From: Apostichopus japonicus
Taxonomy: Eukaryota > Echinodermata > Holothuroidea > Aspidochirotida > Stichopodidae
Reading direction: 5' to 3'
DNA: 60,000 bases
Assembly (NCBI RefSeq): GCF_037975245.1
Contig: NC_092582.1
Span: forward strand, 4,630,001 to 4,690,000
Position 1 is the first letter of the stretch. Every line of letters begins with the position of its first letter. Under the pieces are notes generated by a model. It was not told the origin of the DNA. It saw nothing but the letters and a program-made list of their open reading frames with translations, and made no database searches. The position numbers and the translations under genes were made by a program. Shown piece after piece: positions 21,201 through 34,400 of the stretch.

Positions 21201-23651
21201 TTGATTGCTAGAAACTAATCAGTCTCGAAATTCAATGAGTCGCAAGCATTCGTGTTGAGGAATTCCATCGCTGTGTTTGTTCATGCTTTTAAACGAGATA
21301 CCGGACATTGTGTAACTCTATTTCTCAGGCTTTGATTATGAGCTTCAAAGAGCTTCGATGTTCCAAATCTTTCACAGAAAACGCCGAAATTTGTGCTTAA
21401 ATGTCCGATTTCAATCTTTGTGACCATTTGAACACTATCTAGCAATTTTGTATCACTCTATTGTCTTTTTTAATGTCACTTAATAAAACTAGGAAGCGTC
21501 ATTTAACGAGTCCAGAATTCTCTATCACAATTCATTCGTGTGTTTTATTTGGATTCGCCTATGTTATCTCTAATGTGAGTAGTTTACTAACATCCCTTTC
21601 TACGTTTTGAATACATTCGAAACATTACAATTTAATTAAGTAAAAAAAAATAGTTAATTTAGAAGCATGCGTTTTCCGTAACATTATTTCATGTATATCT
21701 ATTAGATGCTTCTTCTAATTTATTTCGTTGTTTTTTTTCTTAGCTTACCAAGCTGATACACAGTGTAACTGGCGTACCCAAAGACCTCATTGGCAACAAA
21801 CTCCCACATCCTGAAGCCGAGGCCCTGCGTCAGGAATTTCTCAAAGAGGTAATGTATGTCGGCGCTTCGAGCTTTCATTTTAATACGCAACAAAGATGCC
21901 TTGCTGTGACACGTGCTAATGCAAAATACCGTGAGCAAAATATGTAGAGTAACACTGGACAATGAGTACACCCACTAAGACGATTATTCAATCCTCTTTT
22001 TACATGAATTATTTTCTCGAAAACCTTGTAAAGCGTTTTCAGATAGGCAATCCTTTCGGCTTATATGGTTTTATTAGATTACAGGCCCACAATGTTATAA
22101 CTAAATTTTATATGTTATATTATGTTATGATGTTTAACAAGACAAATAAGGCGCGTACAGGCAACTTGGACGTTTTGTGGTGACCTACGCCTAGTAAAAG
22201 CCCAAATGACTTACACACTAAATCACATAAGTAATGTGGTCTCTAAATCTATACAAAGAAGTTTTCACTAGCTAAACGCTATACCCATCACTGGATAGCT
22301 GACAAGTTGGCCTTTCATGGCACGACCAGTTTTCCGTATCATGACGGTGAAGGTTTTTTTTTGCTATGAGAGCCCGAAGGGGTCTAAAGTTGCCTCAATT
22401 GACCCATATTTGCACCCACACGTGGTTCCATTCATGCTCTTCAACATTAAGCCACACAATAAAACAGATCCTGATTGATAACATATCAAAAAATATGTTC
22501 TCCTCCTGTACGTTGGCACTTTTATGAGATATAGGAGAACACTTTGGGCGGATTGATATAGACTTTAATAGGAGTATGCCACCTTTGTAGGCTAAATCCA
22601 TTTGGCGAGTGCTTGCATAAGTGAAAGGGACTTGAGTTGAGAGAGGATCAGTCGTTCGGTTGTTTGGTATTTCGTGACTAGGTTCTTTCCTGGGTGACCT
22701 TTCTTAAAAAAAAGTATGCATACGTGAAAGTGGGGCCAATGTGGGTGGAGAATTTAGCTGGTGTCGGTAACTCATTTCTGAGGCAGCACGGTACTGTAAC
22801 TAACACGGGTCTATCGTGGTGCACTTATTCCCCATGTTTACTTTGAAAGGGGGAGGGGACTTCACTCAACCAAATCAAAGTTCCTATGATGTTTACACGA
22901 CCAATTCGAATGAATAACAGGGAGAGGTCTTGGGGAGGTGGGGAATCAGTGTCAGGTTGACGTTACCTATACAAACGTAGCTTCAGTAAGGAACCTAGAT
23001 AAAAGCACGCTAAGAAAAGAGAAAAAACTATGAAAGAGTAGCCAAATAGTTCTGACAACAAGATGAGCATAATCGTACTATGTAACGAACACTTAATCGA
23101 CAATGCAGTCTTTATCGCGGTGGTGAGGATTGTGGTGACGGAGTTCTCTCGTTAGCTTAACCAAACGTAACCAACCTCCCCGCCTACTCTGTTCTGGGTT
23201 ATGCCTCAAGTTAGTACGAGATCATCCATTCTAGATATCATAATGTAAATTTACACAAATTTGATTTCTTATTCGATTCATGCAGGTGGACAACGCTTTG
23301 AAATCGACCTCAATGAGCACTGAGGAGAGGAAATCAGCCATCGGTGTTGCACGGACACAATTCAGACAATCGCTGGATGAAGCGAAGGGCGCCTCCAAAG
23401 AAGGAGCTAAACATCAAACGCACAAACAGATGCAGAAGACTTTACAGTCCCGCGCACGCGCAGATGTCATGTCGAAGATGAAACACATCATGAATGACGC
23501 AAGCCTGACACAAGAAGACAGGAAGGAGCAGTTCAACCAAGAGATGAAGAAAGAAATTCATCGTCTGCAGCAACAATTTCGGAGACAAGATGGCGCTCAG
23601 CCCTCCACCGCAGGTCACCACAAAAAAACCAAGCCTGTCAGCAAGAAGTAA
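18172..23651 (+). CDS. Secreted helix-rich 240-residue protein, four exons, unknown family
   Basis: Joined exons 18172-18261, 20273-20434, 21744-21848 and 23286-23651. All three introns are phase 0 with GT-AG borders. The protein starts MKSVVLLMALLGMVLSQ, a typical signal peptide, so it is probably secreted; no further membrane segment is seen. The mature chain is charged and predicted helical, with Lys/Arg pairs and a basic tail (HHKKTKPVSKK). Three diverged copies of one motif are visible: NADDSLEPEEKKRRLGAI (about 67-80), KSTSMSTEERKSAIG (about 125-139) and NDASLTQEDRKEQFN (about 189-203). Each follows a helix-like hydrophobic pattern. There are no Cys residues. I do not recognise the family; secreted structural or matrix protein, precursor, or coelomocyte product are all possible. 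Confidence 0.88.
18545..18721. mobile_element. Snap-back palindrome (family D), copy 1
   Basis: Inverted arms: GATCGAGCGAATGAAAAT near 18545 against ATTTTTTCATTCGTTCGTTCG near 18700, and GTTCTTTGTTATTGTTTTGG (18589) against its near complement ending at 18670. The loop ATTAATCGGACGCATGCTTG recurs as ATTAGTCGGATGCATGTTTC near 52210. It lies in intron 1 of the secreted-protein gene. Confidence 0.7.
18982..19554. repeat. Inverted repeat spanning 570 bp
   Basis: Arm 18982-19021 (GCTGAAATGTTGTGAT... GGTGTGAACC) is similar to the reverse complement of 19514-19554 (GGGTCAGCACTATTCAAACG...). The right arm is also part of repeat E. Possibly the ends of one foldback element. Confidence 0.55.
19427..19705 (+). 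repeat. Dispersed repeat E, copy 1
   Basis: Matches 44628-44885 in order and orientation: TTTCTCTGTGGTA, ATGGGTGCAATTTTCGTCAG, TTGGGTCAGCAC, CTATTGCATGAATGAAAACT and AGTAATAACTACAACGAT. Confidence 0.8.
20273..20434 (+). CDS. Secreted protein exon 2: first motif copy
   Basis: Acceptor TTTTCAAAG, donor CAG|GTTAGA; 54 codons starting VMSPVEGEAHGKNG and ending in the first acidic/basic helical motif. Confidence 0.9.
21744..21848 (+). CDS. Secreted protein exon 3
   Basis: Acceptor with nine-T tract and CTTAG, donor GAG|GTAATG; 35 codons, starting LTKLIHSVTGVPKDLIG. The frame is in phase with both neighbours. Confidence 0.88.
23286..23651 (+). CDS. Secreted protein exon 4: motif copies 2 and 3, basic tail, stop
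   Basis: Acceptor ATTCATGCAG, 121 codons then TAA. Contains the second and third motif copies and the Lys/His-rich C terminus. Confidence 0.9.
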   Translation: MDNALKSTSMSTEERKSAIGVARTQFRQSLDEAKGASKEGAKHQTHKQMQKTLQSRARADVMSKMKHIMNDASLTQEDRKEQFNQEMKKEIHRLQQQFRRQDGAQPSTAGHHKKTKPVSKK

Positions 23652-23774
23652 ATTCGGCCTCCATTTTGCGCCAGTTGTAAATACTTTAGAGTACGTTTAG
23701 ATTACACCTTTAGAGAGTTGAAGCACGTAGGACCTACTACTATGCTTAAAGCTCTGCTCCGTTTGATTTAAATT

Positions 23775-23780
23775 AATAAA
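23775..23780 (+). other. Polyadenylation signal AATAAA
   Basis: Canonical hexamer 124 nt after the stop codon of the secreted-protein gene; the cleavage site is probably just beyond 23790. Confidence 0.65.
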
Positions 23781-23795
23781 AGTGTCTTTCATACC

Positions 23796-26700
23796 GGCAT
23801 CACATATAAGGGGTCACATGATACATTATAACTTCATAATTGTTGAACATCATTCGACGAGATGAAAACGTGAGAGGGATGTATATGGTTCCATTGAAAC
23901 TTTTAAATACCCCTTCAAACCCAACGCGACCCAACCTCTCACCGACCCTACCCCCCCCCCCCCCCACACCCACCCCCTCGAACCCACACATTTTGATACA
24001 ATAATATAATGATGAAGGCACATACTGTAGCTTCCAAACATTTTAAAGAATCACTTTAATGGGATACAAGTGACCCGGTCGTCCTTGTCCGCGGACAAGA
24101 TCTGTTCTTAATCAATTGGATCCTTTGAGGAAAATCATAACTTGTGTATCTGACGCCAACCTGGAGAGTTAGTAAAAGTTATACAAAAGTTAACAAACTG
24201 ACAAAGTTAAAAGAATAGCCCAAACAGGAGTCCTGAAATCAGGTTTGAATAACTTAACATAAATAATTTAAAAGCATCCAGTTGAAAGTTGTGTTCGTAA
24301 CAATTTTTTGGGGGGAGATTTAGATTACTAAAGTTGTCCTAGTTGGTACCAAAGTGAACTACGGAAAACACCAGATGTGAAAAACTGACGCGTTATTTCA
24401 TGTTTAGATTATATCTTCCTCTTTGACATAACAGAAAATAAATTTATCACTGAATTATCATTTTAAGTTAAATTTGTATATGATTTGCTGAGTATACTGC
24501 TGTGTCAAAGAATTAGACTTCATATATTAATGCTGTCATCTGTGTATCAAACAGGGGGAGCACAACCATTTGTTCTTGAAAGTGATATTAATTTTCTATT
24601 TATTGATATTTATCTTTTTATGATATTTATCTTCCATTTACACCATTTCTGCAGATGATTCACCTTCTACGATGTTACAAATTATAGATCAAGTGACCTA
24701 ATTAGATAAATAAATACAAGTTGTCTTTTTTTTCTCTGTATGTGTATATTCCTTATTGTTACATCAGTAACAGGATTTCTCTCCTTAAATTTGCTTATAG
24801 TTTGCTTATATACGCTAAAAGAAAATTGCTAAACATTTACCTAAGTACCTTCATGTAGGTCGTAAGCATCCATATTATTCCTGGGCATCGAGGGATGTAA
24901 AATTAAACAAGATGGCACAATAATTAACATGTTTTGAGGCTCCTAGTAAATGCCTGTGGTTTCACTTTAGGTAAACAATAGTTCACATTTTTGAATGTTT
25001 TTTTTTGGGGGGGGGGCGTGTAGGAATGAAGAGGGGAAGATTATGAACTCTAAAAAAGTTAACACTTTTATTTTCTGACAGTTCTACATCCTTATGGCAA
25101 GTTGAATTAAATCCTCGTTTACCACAGAACTAGTTCTTTGTTCTACTAAGTATTTCAACCTGCTCCAAATGCCGCTATATAAATCAACTATACCATTGTA
25201 ATGCACCCCCCCCTCCCCCCATTCATACCTAACATGATGTTTTTGGTGTTGGTGGTTTCTGGTTGTCACTTGAGGTATAATGTGCAATGAAGTTTCACCC
25301 AGCCATCATTGTTACATTACACCAAACTTTGTCCTGTTCCATTCCATAAACGTCAAGCTTTCAGTTCTTTCTGCGGTGCATCTTGCTACTGGATTCACAA
25401 ACACTCACTTTCTTCTGACATACATGCATATTTATGCAAATTTCCTCATGCAGATTTATGCAAATTTAAATAAATATGCTTCCCTGGACAAGGAACTAAT
25501 AAAATATAAATACTGGAACAAAATTACAAAAAGGAACATCCACGGGTAGTTTAATCTCTGTTTATTTTCATATTCCTAAATTGTACATGCAACATGATTT
25601 GCAAATCACACACTAACACTATCAAGCAAAAAAAAGAAGAAGTAATTCAACTTAATATATGATAGAAGAAATAAGGCCGAAAAGTTATCAATTTAAGTAA
25701 CAAATCAAAAGTATGTTGAGTCAGAAGAAACCAGACAATATAACAATAACTAAAGTTTGCTTCCAGATGACCTTAGAGAATAGTCAAATTCCTTTGTTTT
25801 GATTTTCTGCTCCCAAGTCCTTTTATCTGTTCTAATGATGGAAATACTTTGTAGTGAAGATTAAACCAGCTGTATAACTCTTGGTAAAGTTTGGATAGAT
25901 TTGTAACCGGAAAAATATGAAGAGCTTTTGTAACAATTGAAACCCTCTCCTACATTTTGCGAACAAATTTTGGTTAATGAGGGAGTAATTTGTTAATATG
26001 ATCATTAACAATATTTTGTCACTAAGTACTAATAACTATACTAACTTCAGTGGTGAAGCCATGGGGGACCAGAGGGGGAGAGGGAGGGGTGGGCTAGGCC
26101 TCCATAACATCCATCTGCCCCTATGCAAAAAGATTTTAGAATGTTTTTATTTTAGAAATAGGTTTTGCCTGCCCCGAATACAACCCCCCTCCCCCCCCCC
26201 CAATAAAAAAAAAGGTCTAATTACACCCCTAACTAGATTTGCTCTTTGCCCAGAGTACAGGTAATGACACCCAAATACTAGTATGACTACAGACTAGTCT
26301 TGCCTTAACCACCCCAACAATGGCATGCAGGTTAACTTCACAACATAATGCATTCCTTTTAAATTTATTGACTAATCCTTAAAAATCAATACATCAATAC
26401 ATTCCTTTACCCTATTGATGATGTCATAGCGTTATTGTCCTTGGCGACCAAGAGAAGGGGATAAAGATAGCTGTTAGCCAAATCGACCATTCATCAATGA
26501 CAGCAAATAACAGCAGTGTTCATTAAAAGGATAGTCCAGCACAAAAAAAACAACAGCATTTTGTTGTTGTCAGTGTGCAACTATGGCATCACACCTGCTT
26601 GCTTCAAGTTCACTTTTTGGTAAAAATTGTGATGACTTCAACTATCAATATCTCCAGATCACAACAAAGGAATTGCATGAAAATTTCACCAGGAGGCTGA

Positions 26701-29700
26701 TACAGTAAACTTTCTTCTTTCCTTAATTAAATATATATATATATATATTCTCTTGAATATTCTTTGAAACTAACAAAGGTACCCAAGGAACCAATGCAAA
26801 TTGATATCACACCTGTTGTTGCTTCAAGTTCACGTTTATTCGGTACAAACAGTGTCAATTTTCAGCAATCATTATCTCCAAGACACTATGTAAGAATTGA
26901 GGACAAATATCACCTGGACTCTCAGAATATGATTGTCTTTAACATTAATCACCAATTAACTCCCATTTACATTAAACAAACAAGACCTTCCTGTTTAAAA
27001 TTTGCTTCATGAACAATTGCTGTCAGAATTAGACAATGAATTTGAACAGTTTCATAAAAATTGCTTATTCTTACAGTAAAGAAAATGTTAAGGTTATCAG
27101 GAAAAAAAATTCCAGAAGTTTTTAGAACAATCTTGAAACATTAAAACAAAAAACTGTTACCATGTCGACTGATAAACCTTTCTAACCCATCACACCTTCT
27201 CTCTGACAAGAAAAACAAAACACTAAATGATACAGTTTCAGATGTAACAGTCACAGCATTGTAAAAACTTGTTTATACTCTAATTTAAAATCAGCTTATG
27301 AGCATTTAAAATTAAAATCAATAAAATATATTTCAAAAGTAATTATATAATACACTGTATATAGTTGTTCACTGTCTAATGGCTTTCTTATCCAATTGCA
27401 TACTACACCAAACTTATTTATCTCAAATACTACTGAAAAGAAACTTATTTCACAATGACAGCTTGATGATGACAGTAACAGAATTATGAAAATGAATGAA
27501 ACAGATATAAAAACAAGAAAATGTGCATCTATGTCAAAATTGACTTCTACAAAGGAGGGGAACTTGATCAATCATCTTAAATATGAAGAGAGTTAAATAG
27601 TCAATTATAATCGTTTCATAAATATGAAAATGAGATCTCCACCACTTTATATTTAATATAACCTGAGCATTATTATACAAGCTGCTTTTACATCATAGTT
27701 GCACTAACAAAGCCCGGGAAGGGGAAGGGCAGGAGTCACTTTCTGTTCAAAACCTCAACAGTTGGCTGCCAACCTGAATCACCCCCACCCCCACCCTCCC
27801 CTCTATTTGCTCCTACTGAATATTTTGAAGCTGGAACACCAATGAATAGCTGAATCTGTGGCGTAAATCACATGCCCTACACCAGAGGGTATTTTTTATG
27901 ATTGAAAATGTAGATGTAAGAAGGTGAACTTTATCTTTAGTAGTATTTATCAGAATCTCACGCAACATTTGACTTGTTCCCCATGACAACATACAATACA
28001 ATCTTCTCTGCTCTTTGTAATACTTTTATGACAGAGGTACCTCATTTGCATATACCATTTGGGACAAGAATTGTTGATATGAATTAGTAAGGCTGAATAC
28101 TAGCTAAGGGGAACTGATGGGAGGGGCTGGGGATGTGGGATGGGGTAAGACTAAATATTCATGCGAAACATTGCACTAATTAATGGAGTGAATCAAATCT
28201 GATGGAAAAGATAACATATTTATGTAACCATTGTAACTAAAACCTAACCAACTATATTTCAATTTGAATGCTAAAATATAACAATCTACAAGAAATGGAT
28301 GGAACATAATTCAGTTAAAATTTTTCTTTTAAATCATAATTTCTATATTACATTAGTTCTATCTGAAGATGAAAGACTACAGCAGATAAATTAATTTTTT
28401 GGAAAATTTCTTACTCTGAATTTGCATGATAGAAAATATTAATATAATTAGCAAAAAGTCTATCATGAAATAACTATATTACATAATCACACTATTGGAA
28501 TGACAAGGTACTAACACTTTGAGAAAAAAAGATTTACAATTTCAAAATTTTAAAAAATAAAAGCATTTTTATGACTATTTTCCAAATGAAATTTGATTGA
28601 AAAAAATATCAACTTCTAATACTCCTCGCTTAATCTACAAGACGCTTGTTTACACTTTTCATAACAGGTGTAAAAAATAACTTTTCATTTGGATTGCCAG
28701 AATTCATTAAAAGTGCACCATGTATTGAAATCAAATAAAATTTCTGAAATTTTAACATGTATAACAAGATGCTCCTACTGTACTTGACTTTCAAGAAAAC
28801 CATATTTGCACTATTATCCACAAGTTGTATGAATTACAACATAACAATATTAGGAAATCTTATTACAAGGATGTAAGAAACATGAGCTTAGATCATTAAT
28901 AAAAAAATTATGCATAAAAAAAAGGGCAGGTGCTTTGTCATTTTGCAAGATTGAAAAAAAAATTCCAAATAAAGATTTATCGCCTTAATCTGAACGTGAA
29001 ATGAATTAAAATAAATTGCATGTATGCCTATTTCATGAATCATGGTGCGTTTAAAGTAAATTTTCTTTCCAAATTGATGTATAGTCCAAATTAGCATCCC
29101 CCCCCCCCCCCCCGTACTTAAATTAGGTGATCAAGAAAGGTTCAATTCCATAAGAAATAACTGTCCTGCAATCATGATGAAAATAAAATGAAGATTGAAG
29201 TTGCTGTTTTTGTATCCAAACTATAATAAAACAAATATAACTATAAAATAATAAATAAAACTTCCACTGGAAGTAAGGGATCAAATACTTCACTTGAAGC
29301 AATAACAGTAATCAATAATCAATTTTTTTCATATTATCTTCACGAGAAAAAAACACAAACAGTGAAGTGGAGCAAACCAAAAGAAAGATATTAATAAGAT
29401 TAAGGATAAAAAACCACTAAATATTAGTGTAAATAAAACTATGATGATGTTAATGCCAAATAACAACCAAAGAGTTTAAATGATTGTTATACTTCTTGAC
29501 AAAGAAACTGGTAATTGATTTTGCATTATTAAAGAAAAAGATGGGGGAAAAAAGAAAAACAATTATGAAATATAATGAGAAGGCACACAAAAGAATTAAT
29601 TAAATAATATGAAGTTGGACTATTAAACCAAACAAATTAGTCAACACCCCAAGAGTTACTGGTTTCGAAGGTTACCAAATTTAGAGGTTGTTGTGTGTGT

Positions 29701-31312
29701 ATTAACTACTCCTATGCCTTATGTACCTTTTGTGAGGGAATTAAACACATTATTATATTCCAACAGAAGGTTGCAAATTTAAGTAAATCTAGCAGGCAAC
29801 GGAATAATTTTATTCATGAAATGCATTAACACATCTGCAGTATTAATTTTTGTCAGAGAGGTAGCTATTTACATATATTATATCAAAACCGTGTTCAGAA
29901 AATGAATTTTCATTTTGAGTGTCATTATGGGAATGTTGCTATAGAATAATTTGCATGATATTTAACTCTTTACAGGTTCACAACATATGTTTCATCTTTT
30001 ACTTTACAAAAACGACAATTTTTTTGATTGAAAAGTCTGGATCAATCACTAGTGGTTGCATTAGAGGAGGTGGGGAGGGAGAGGGGTAGGGGCGGGGGGG
30101 TGGAAAGAGCGGGAGAGGAGATTTTCAATGTCAAATAAATGTTGCAATTTGATTCCAAATTACTCCAAATAAATTGTGATTACAACTAAAGATAAATGAC
30201 TTTAGTTACTGGGACGATACTTGCAATTTCATTACAGTTTTGCTATCAGAACTTCATCCAAAATGGTTAATATTTTACACAAATTTTAAAATTTCAACGA
30301 TGAATTTTGCATAATTAATCGCAATGAATACTTGTTGCACAATATACTACCATGTCATCTCAATCTTGGTGAATTGGGTCAACAAATTAACATATTTCTT
30401 CAACCCTAAATGGAAATTACATTGCAGAGAAAATCAATTTGAGGAAATATTTATCAGTTTTTTTCACTCATCATTTACTACTTATCAAAGTTAACAGAAT
30501 ATAATATCATTTTTGCTGTCACTTAAATACTAATTTAGTATTATTCTGCTTCTAAATCCCATGATTTTTCCTTCAAGTACTCTATGCATAGGTTATATAA
30601 TACTCCTCACAGTGTATTTATCTCTATTAATTCTAAAGGATAGTTTAGTATTTTAGTTTCATTGTATGCTGTCATATTTTATTGCTTTTGTCTTTAATTT
30701 CTGAATTTTAATGTTTTTTTAATAATTATTGTTAAGTTATTTATTTCTGTGATTCTTAGGATGCAATATTTTTAGATTGTATTATTTTTAAGCTGTAATA
30801 CTTTTTAAGTTGTATTTTTTATGCGTTTCTGTGAAGCTGCTTTGAGATCATTCTTTTGATGTAAAGCGCTATATAAGAATAAATTATTATTATTAAAGGA
30901 TGGGTTACATTTTCAAAAAGGCATCAGTCATTCAATTTCTTTGCTTTTCATCTTTTAAGGTTTGGTAGAATAAATTAATGATTACAAGAGGATAAATTCA
31001 TCTTTTCAGGATGTAGATGGTATGTTAACAGTGTTTTTGTTTTTGTTTGTCCATCTTAATACATGGGAGCACCCTGTCATCCTTTAAAGAGAGTTAACTA
31101 TTAAGCTTTACGTCTATCACTAAAAGCTGATAAACATGTCAAAGAATTGCAACTAAACCCAGAAGTATTTGTAAGTTTGGCTTCCTTTTACAAATGGTTA
31201 GGACTTCAGAAGACTTCATCCTAAACTAATCAATGTTTGAAATGGTTAGAATATTCAACCAGCTGCCTTGATCTTCTTCTAATGACACTCTATATGGAGT
31301 AGAGTGTGCACA
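23796..31312. other. 7.5-kb convergent spacer, AT-rich, no gene seen
   Basis: The secreted-protein gene ends on its left and the nvd gene on its right. It probably includes the 3' UTR of nvd, whose poly(A) site could not be fixed (minus-strand AATAAA occurs at 30745-30740 and 30683-30678, among others). It contains homopolymer C tracts (23951-23967, 29098-29114), a G-rich tract (30066-30118) and an AT dinucleotide run (about 26730). Open frames here are short and unremarkable. Confidence 0.5.
30630..30897 (+). repeat. Retroposon-like 3' end with ATTATT tail
   Basis: T-rich body ending GCTTTGAGATC, AAGCGCTATATAAGAATAAA and an ATT microsatellite, the same ending type as 8820-8876. Its 5' limit is uncertain. 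Confidence 0.5.
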
Positions 31313-31477
31313 TCACCAATCCAAACCGTCTTTCTTCTTGAACTGAAATCGAGGGCTATTTTCTGAGTAAAACTGAGAGTACCATCTGCGATGTTTACCC
31401 ACCAAATGGTCTTCCTTCGTCAGCATAGGTTTGGCTTCGTACGTCTTGTGGTTCCACACCATGAGGTCTCGTTCAAA
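31313..31477 (-). CDS. nvd: nvd last exon and stop
   Basis: Acceptor CCTTCCTAG; 54 codons then TGA at 31315-31313. [13 protein letters not shown] and [10 protein letters not shown] match the conserved family C terminus. Confidence 0.95.
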   Translation of the reverse strand, partial: FERDLMVWNHKTYEAKPMLTKEDHLVGKHRRWYSQFYSENSPRFQFKKKDGLDW

Positions 31478-34400
31478 CTAGGAAGGTATGACAGAGAGAG
31501 TAAACACTTTAGGTAAGCTGATGAGATCAAAGAGAGGGAACATTTCTACGAGAGCAAGGTGAGTTTGCAATCCAGCAAAGAAGAGAGTTTATTTACAGAG
31601 ATGGATGAACCAAACGGAATGAACTCATATGGAAATCTACGCAATTTAGAGAAGGGCAATTCAATGACAACAATGCATCCGAAGGGATTGTTAGAGGGGA
31701 TTAGGATATGGGCATACAAATGAAAAGTGAGGTGTACTGGGGGGGGGGGGGGAGAGGAGAGGGATTGTAGAGGGGAATAGAAGATGGGCATACAAATTAA
31801 AATTTAGGTCTATTGGGGAGGGAGGGGGAGATGGGGGGAGGAGGCTTTTAGAGGGGATTAAGGATATGGGCATACAAATTGAATTAGGTCTACTGGGGAG
31901 GGAGGGGGAGATGGGGGGGGCTTGTAGAGGGGATTAGGATATGGGCATAACAATTAAAAGTGAGGTCGATTGGGGAGGGGGGAGATGGATTGTAGAGTGG
32001 AATAGGAGATAGGCATACAAATTAAAAGTGAGGTCAATTGAGGAGATGGGGAGGTGGGGGGGGGGGAGTGAGATAGGGAGAGGGATTGTAGAGTGGAATA
32101 GGAGATGGGGCATACAAATTAAAAGTGAGGTTTATTGTGGAGGAGGACGTGGGGATGGGTAGAGAGGTAACACAACAGGTAGGGAGATATGTGCATCAGA
32201 TGACTGAAAACAGGTTAGTGAGGAGTGCAGTACAGTTTATAGGTGAGTATCTGCTTTGAACCTATAAAAGCAACTCACTGGAGTTACCCCTAATATTGTC
32301 TGTCATTTCAAAGACATGACAACCCCACCCCCTCACATCTCTGCATATGTACTAAAATACTCCTAGCCTATTAATGGTTAAGTTTAGCTCTGTACCCACA
32401 ATGACACATTTTCAGACCACTTCCTCTTCCATCCAAATCTGTCATTTTTGATGACCAACAACCACATTTTAGATGGTTGCTATGATTTTTTTTGCTGCAT
32501 ACAACTAGTCTAATTCCAGTTGCTATCTATTTCAAGCACTTTTAAAGAACCCTTTAGAAGTTTCTATACTTTTCTTACATCTATTTTCACTCGTCTTTGT
32601 CTCTTTCCTTTTACAGGAATCTCTTCGAGTTTAAACAGAATCTTGTGGTCGCAGAGTGAAAGCTACTTAACTTTGTAACATTATATTTTCATTGTAAGGT
32701 TTCTTGGAAGTTTACAAACCTTTACATGATGACCTCTGACCTGCTTCAAGAGATCCGTATATTAACTGTCAATTTCATATCCTAACATCAGTTAAAGGTT
32801 CTCTAAGTTTAAACCACTTCCTTTCTTTAATCATCCTGTTTATTATAATACTTGATATGCTGATATGTTTTGAGCCTGGCGCGTAGCGAGGAATTTGCCA
32901 AGGGAGGGGCGAACCTGTAGGCAAACTATCAAAGCCGTAGATACGGCATTGCAAACTAATGTACTATATCTAAGAGTAGCGTACAAGAACAATTTGGCCG
33001 AAAATGCCTCCCAGATCTCTGGAAATGGCACTTCACAGGCCTTGTGAGTTGCATCTTAGCATTTTCTCTTTTGAAATTACTAGCGATATCATAAAAACAT
33101 ACAAAAAATATATGCTCAAGGGGCGACCTGTTTTGAGCTGTTCAATCAAGATACTATTCTCCTTTAAACTATTTCAAATGGAAAGTAGTGGAACTGGTCA
33201 ATCCTTTTTCATCATGAGGGAGGTAACACCTAAATACTTTACAAGTGTCTCTTAAAACACTGCTAGTTCTCAACATCCCCTTATTTGTAAATATCTCCAA
33301 CTGCTGAGCATTACAAAAAGTACAGACGCAAAACATTTCATGTCGAGGTCGGACTGAAGCAAAGTAGTCAAAACTCAGGGCAAAAACAAGTAACTTAATT
33401 ACTTCACTCTCTAATTATGTTATAATATTTTCCAGGTCTTTCAAATACTTCTTTGGTATGATTCCTATCTTAAAACAGTCAACTATTCAGAACACATATT
33501 ACTTGTCTATCCATTCAAAAGTATAGAGAAAAAAAATTATAAAAAAATTATATAAAAAAATTATAAAAAAAATTCCGACTTCTGTGTAAAGCACTTGCAA
33601 CAATTTATGCATTGATGGCGTGTAGGAAATTTGAGATAAGAATTTGGTAGGAAATTTCACTGTCACTGGAAATCAGGCAAGAGCAGATAATAAATCTGAC
33701 CGGGCACAGTGACACTTAATACCTAATCCATTTGCCACAACACTTAAAGGCATTGAAGACTCGCCCCAAACAGCGTACCGCCATCTTTAAAAAGTTAACT
33801 TTCCGTTGCTTGCAAGTGAAGTTTACTTCTTGTCGCTACAAAATGCCTACAGTCATGAAACGTGATACCTGTTATCTTTAGCTGGACCTGAGATGTCCAT
33901 CGCTGCTATGTACATTGTGTTGTAGGTATTGACCGTAGCTGTATGTATTGACTGTACACACTAGTGTCTAATTACCAACGGTAGCAAGCTGTGTGTGTAT
34001 TTTCTGGGATCGATGGTGGTGTCTAACACTTCTGTTACACCTCATTCGAAACTAGGTCAGATTACCGGCATGAGACGTTTCTTTCTGCGCGAGTCTTCAC
34101 ACCCTTTAAGGTTATTATATTTCTTTACAGTCACCACCCTTGTGAACAGTAGCTATGTTTTCTAGTGTCTTTCATATTACGTTATTGTACTACGGTACTG
34201 TAAGTTTATGGTTTTTTTTTCTCTACGATAACATGAGAAATAAATTTTGACTTTGAATTGACTGGAATTACTTCGGTGACAAAAATGGACACTTTATTGA
34301 ACATTATGTGAATTAAATGATCAGAGAGTTTGGCACGTGAGGTTTCCACCACCATTTCAAATTCCCATTAATGATTCCAAAAGTACATTTTTCTTGTTTT

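Noticed and set aside
23948-23985. C homopolymer region downstream of the secreted-protein gene as a functional element
   Set aside because: Simple homopolymer and CCCACC runs are common throughout this window; no context supports a function.
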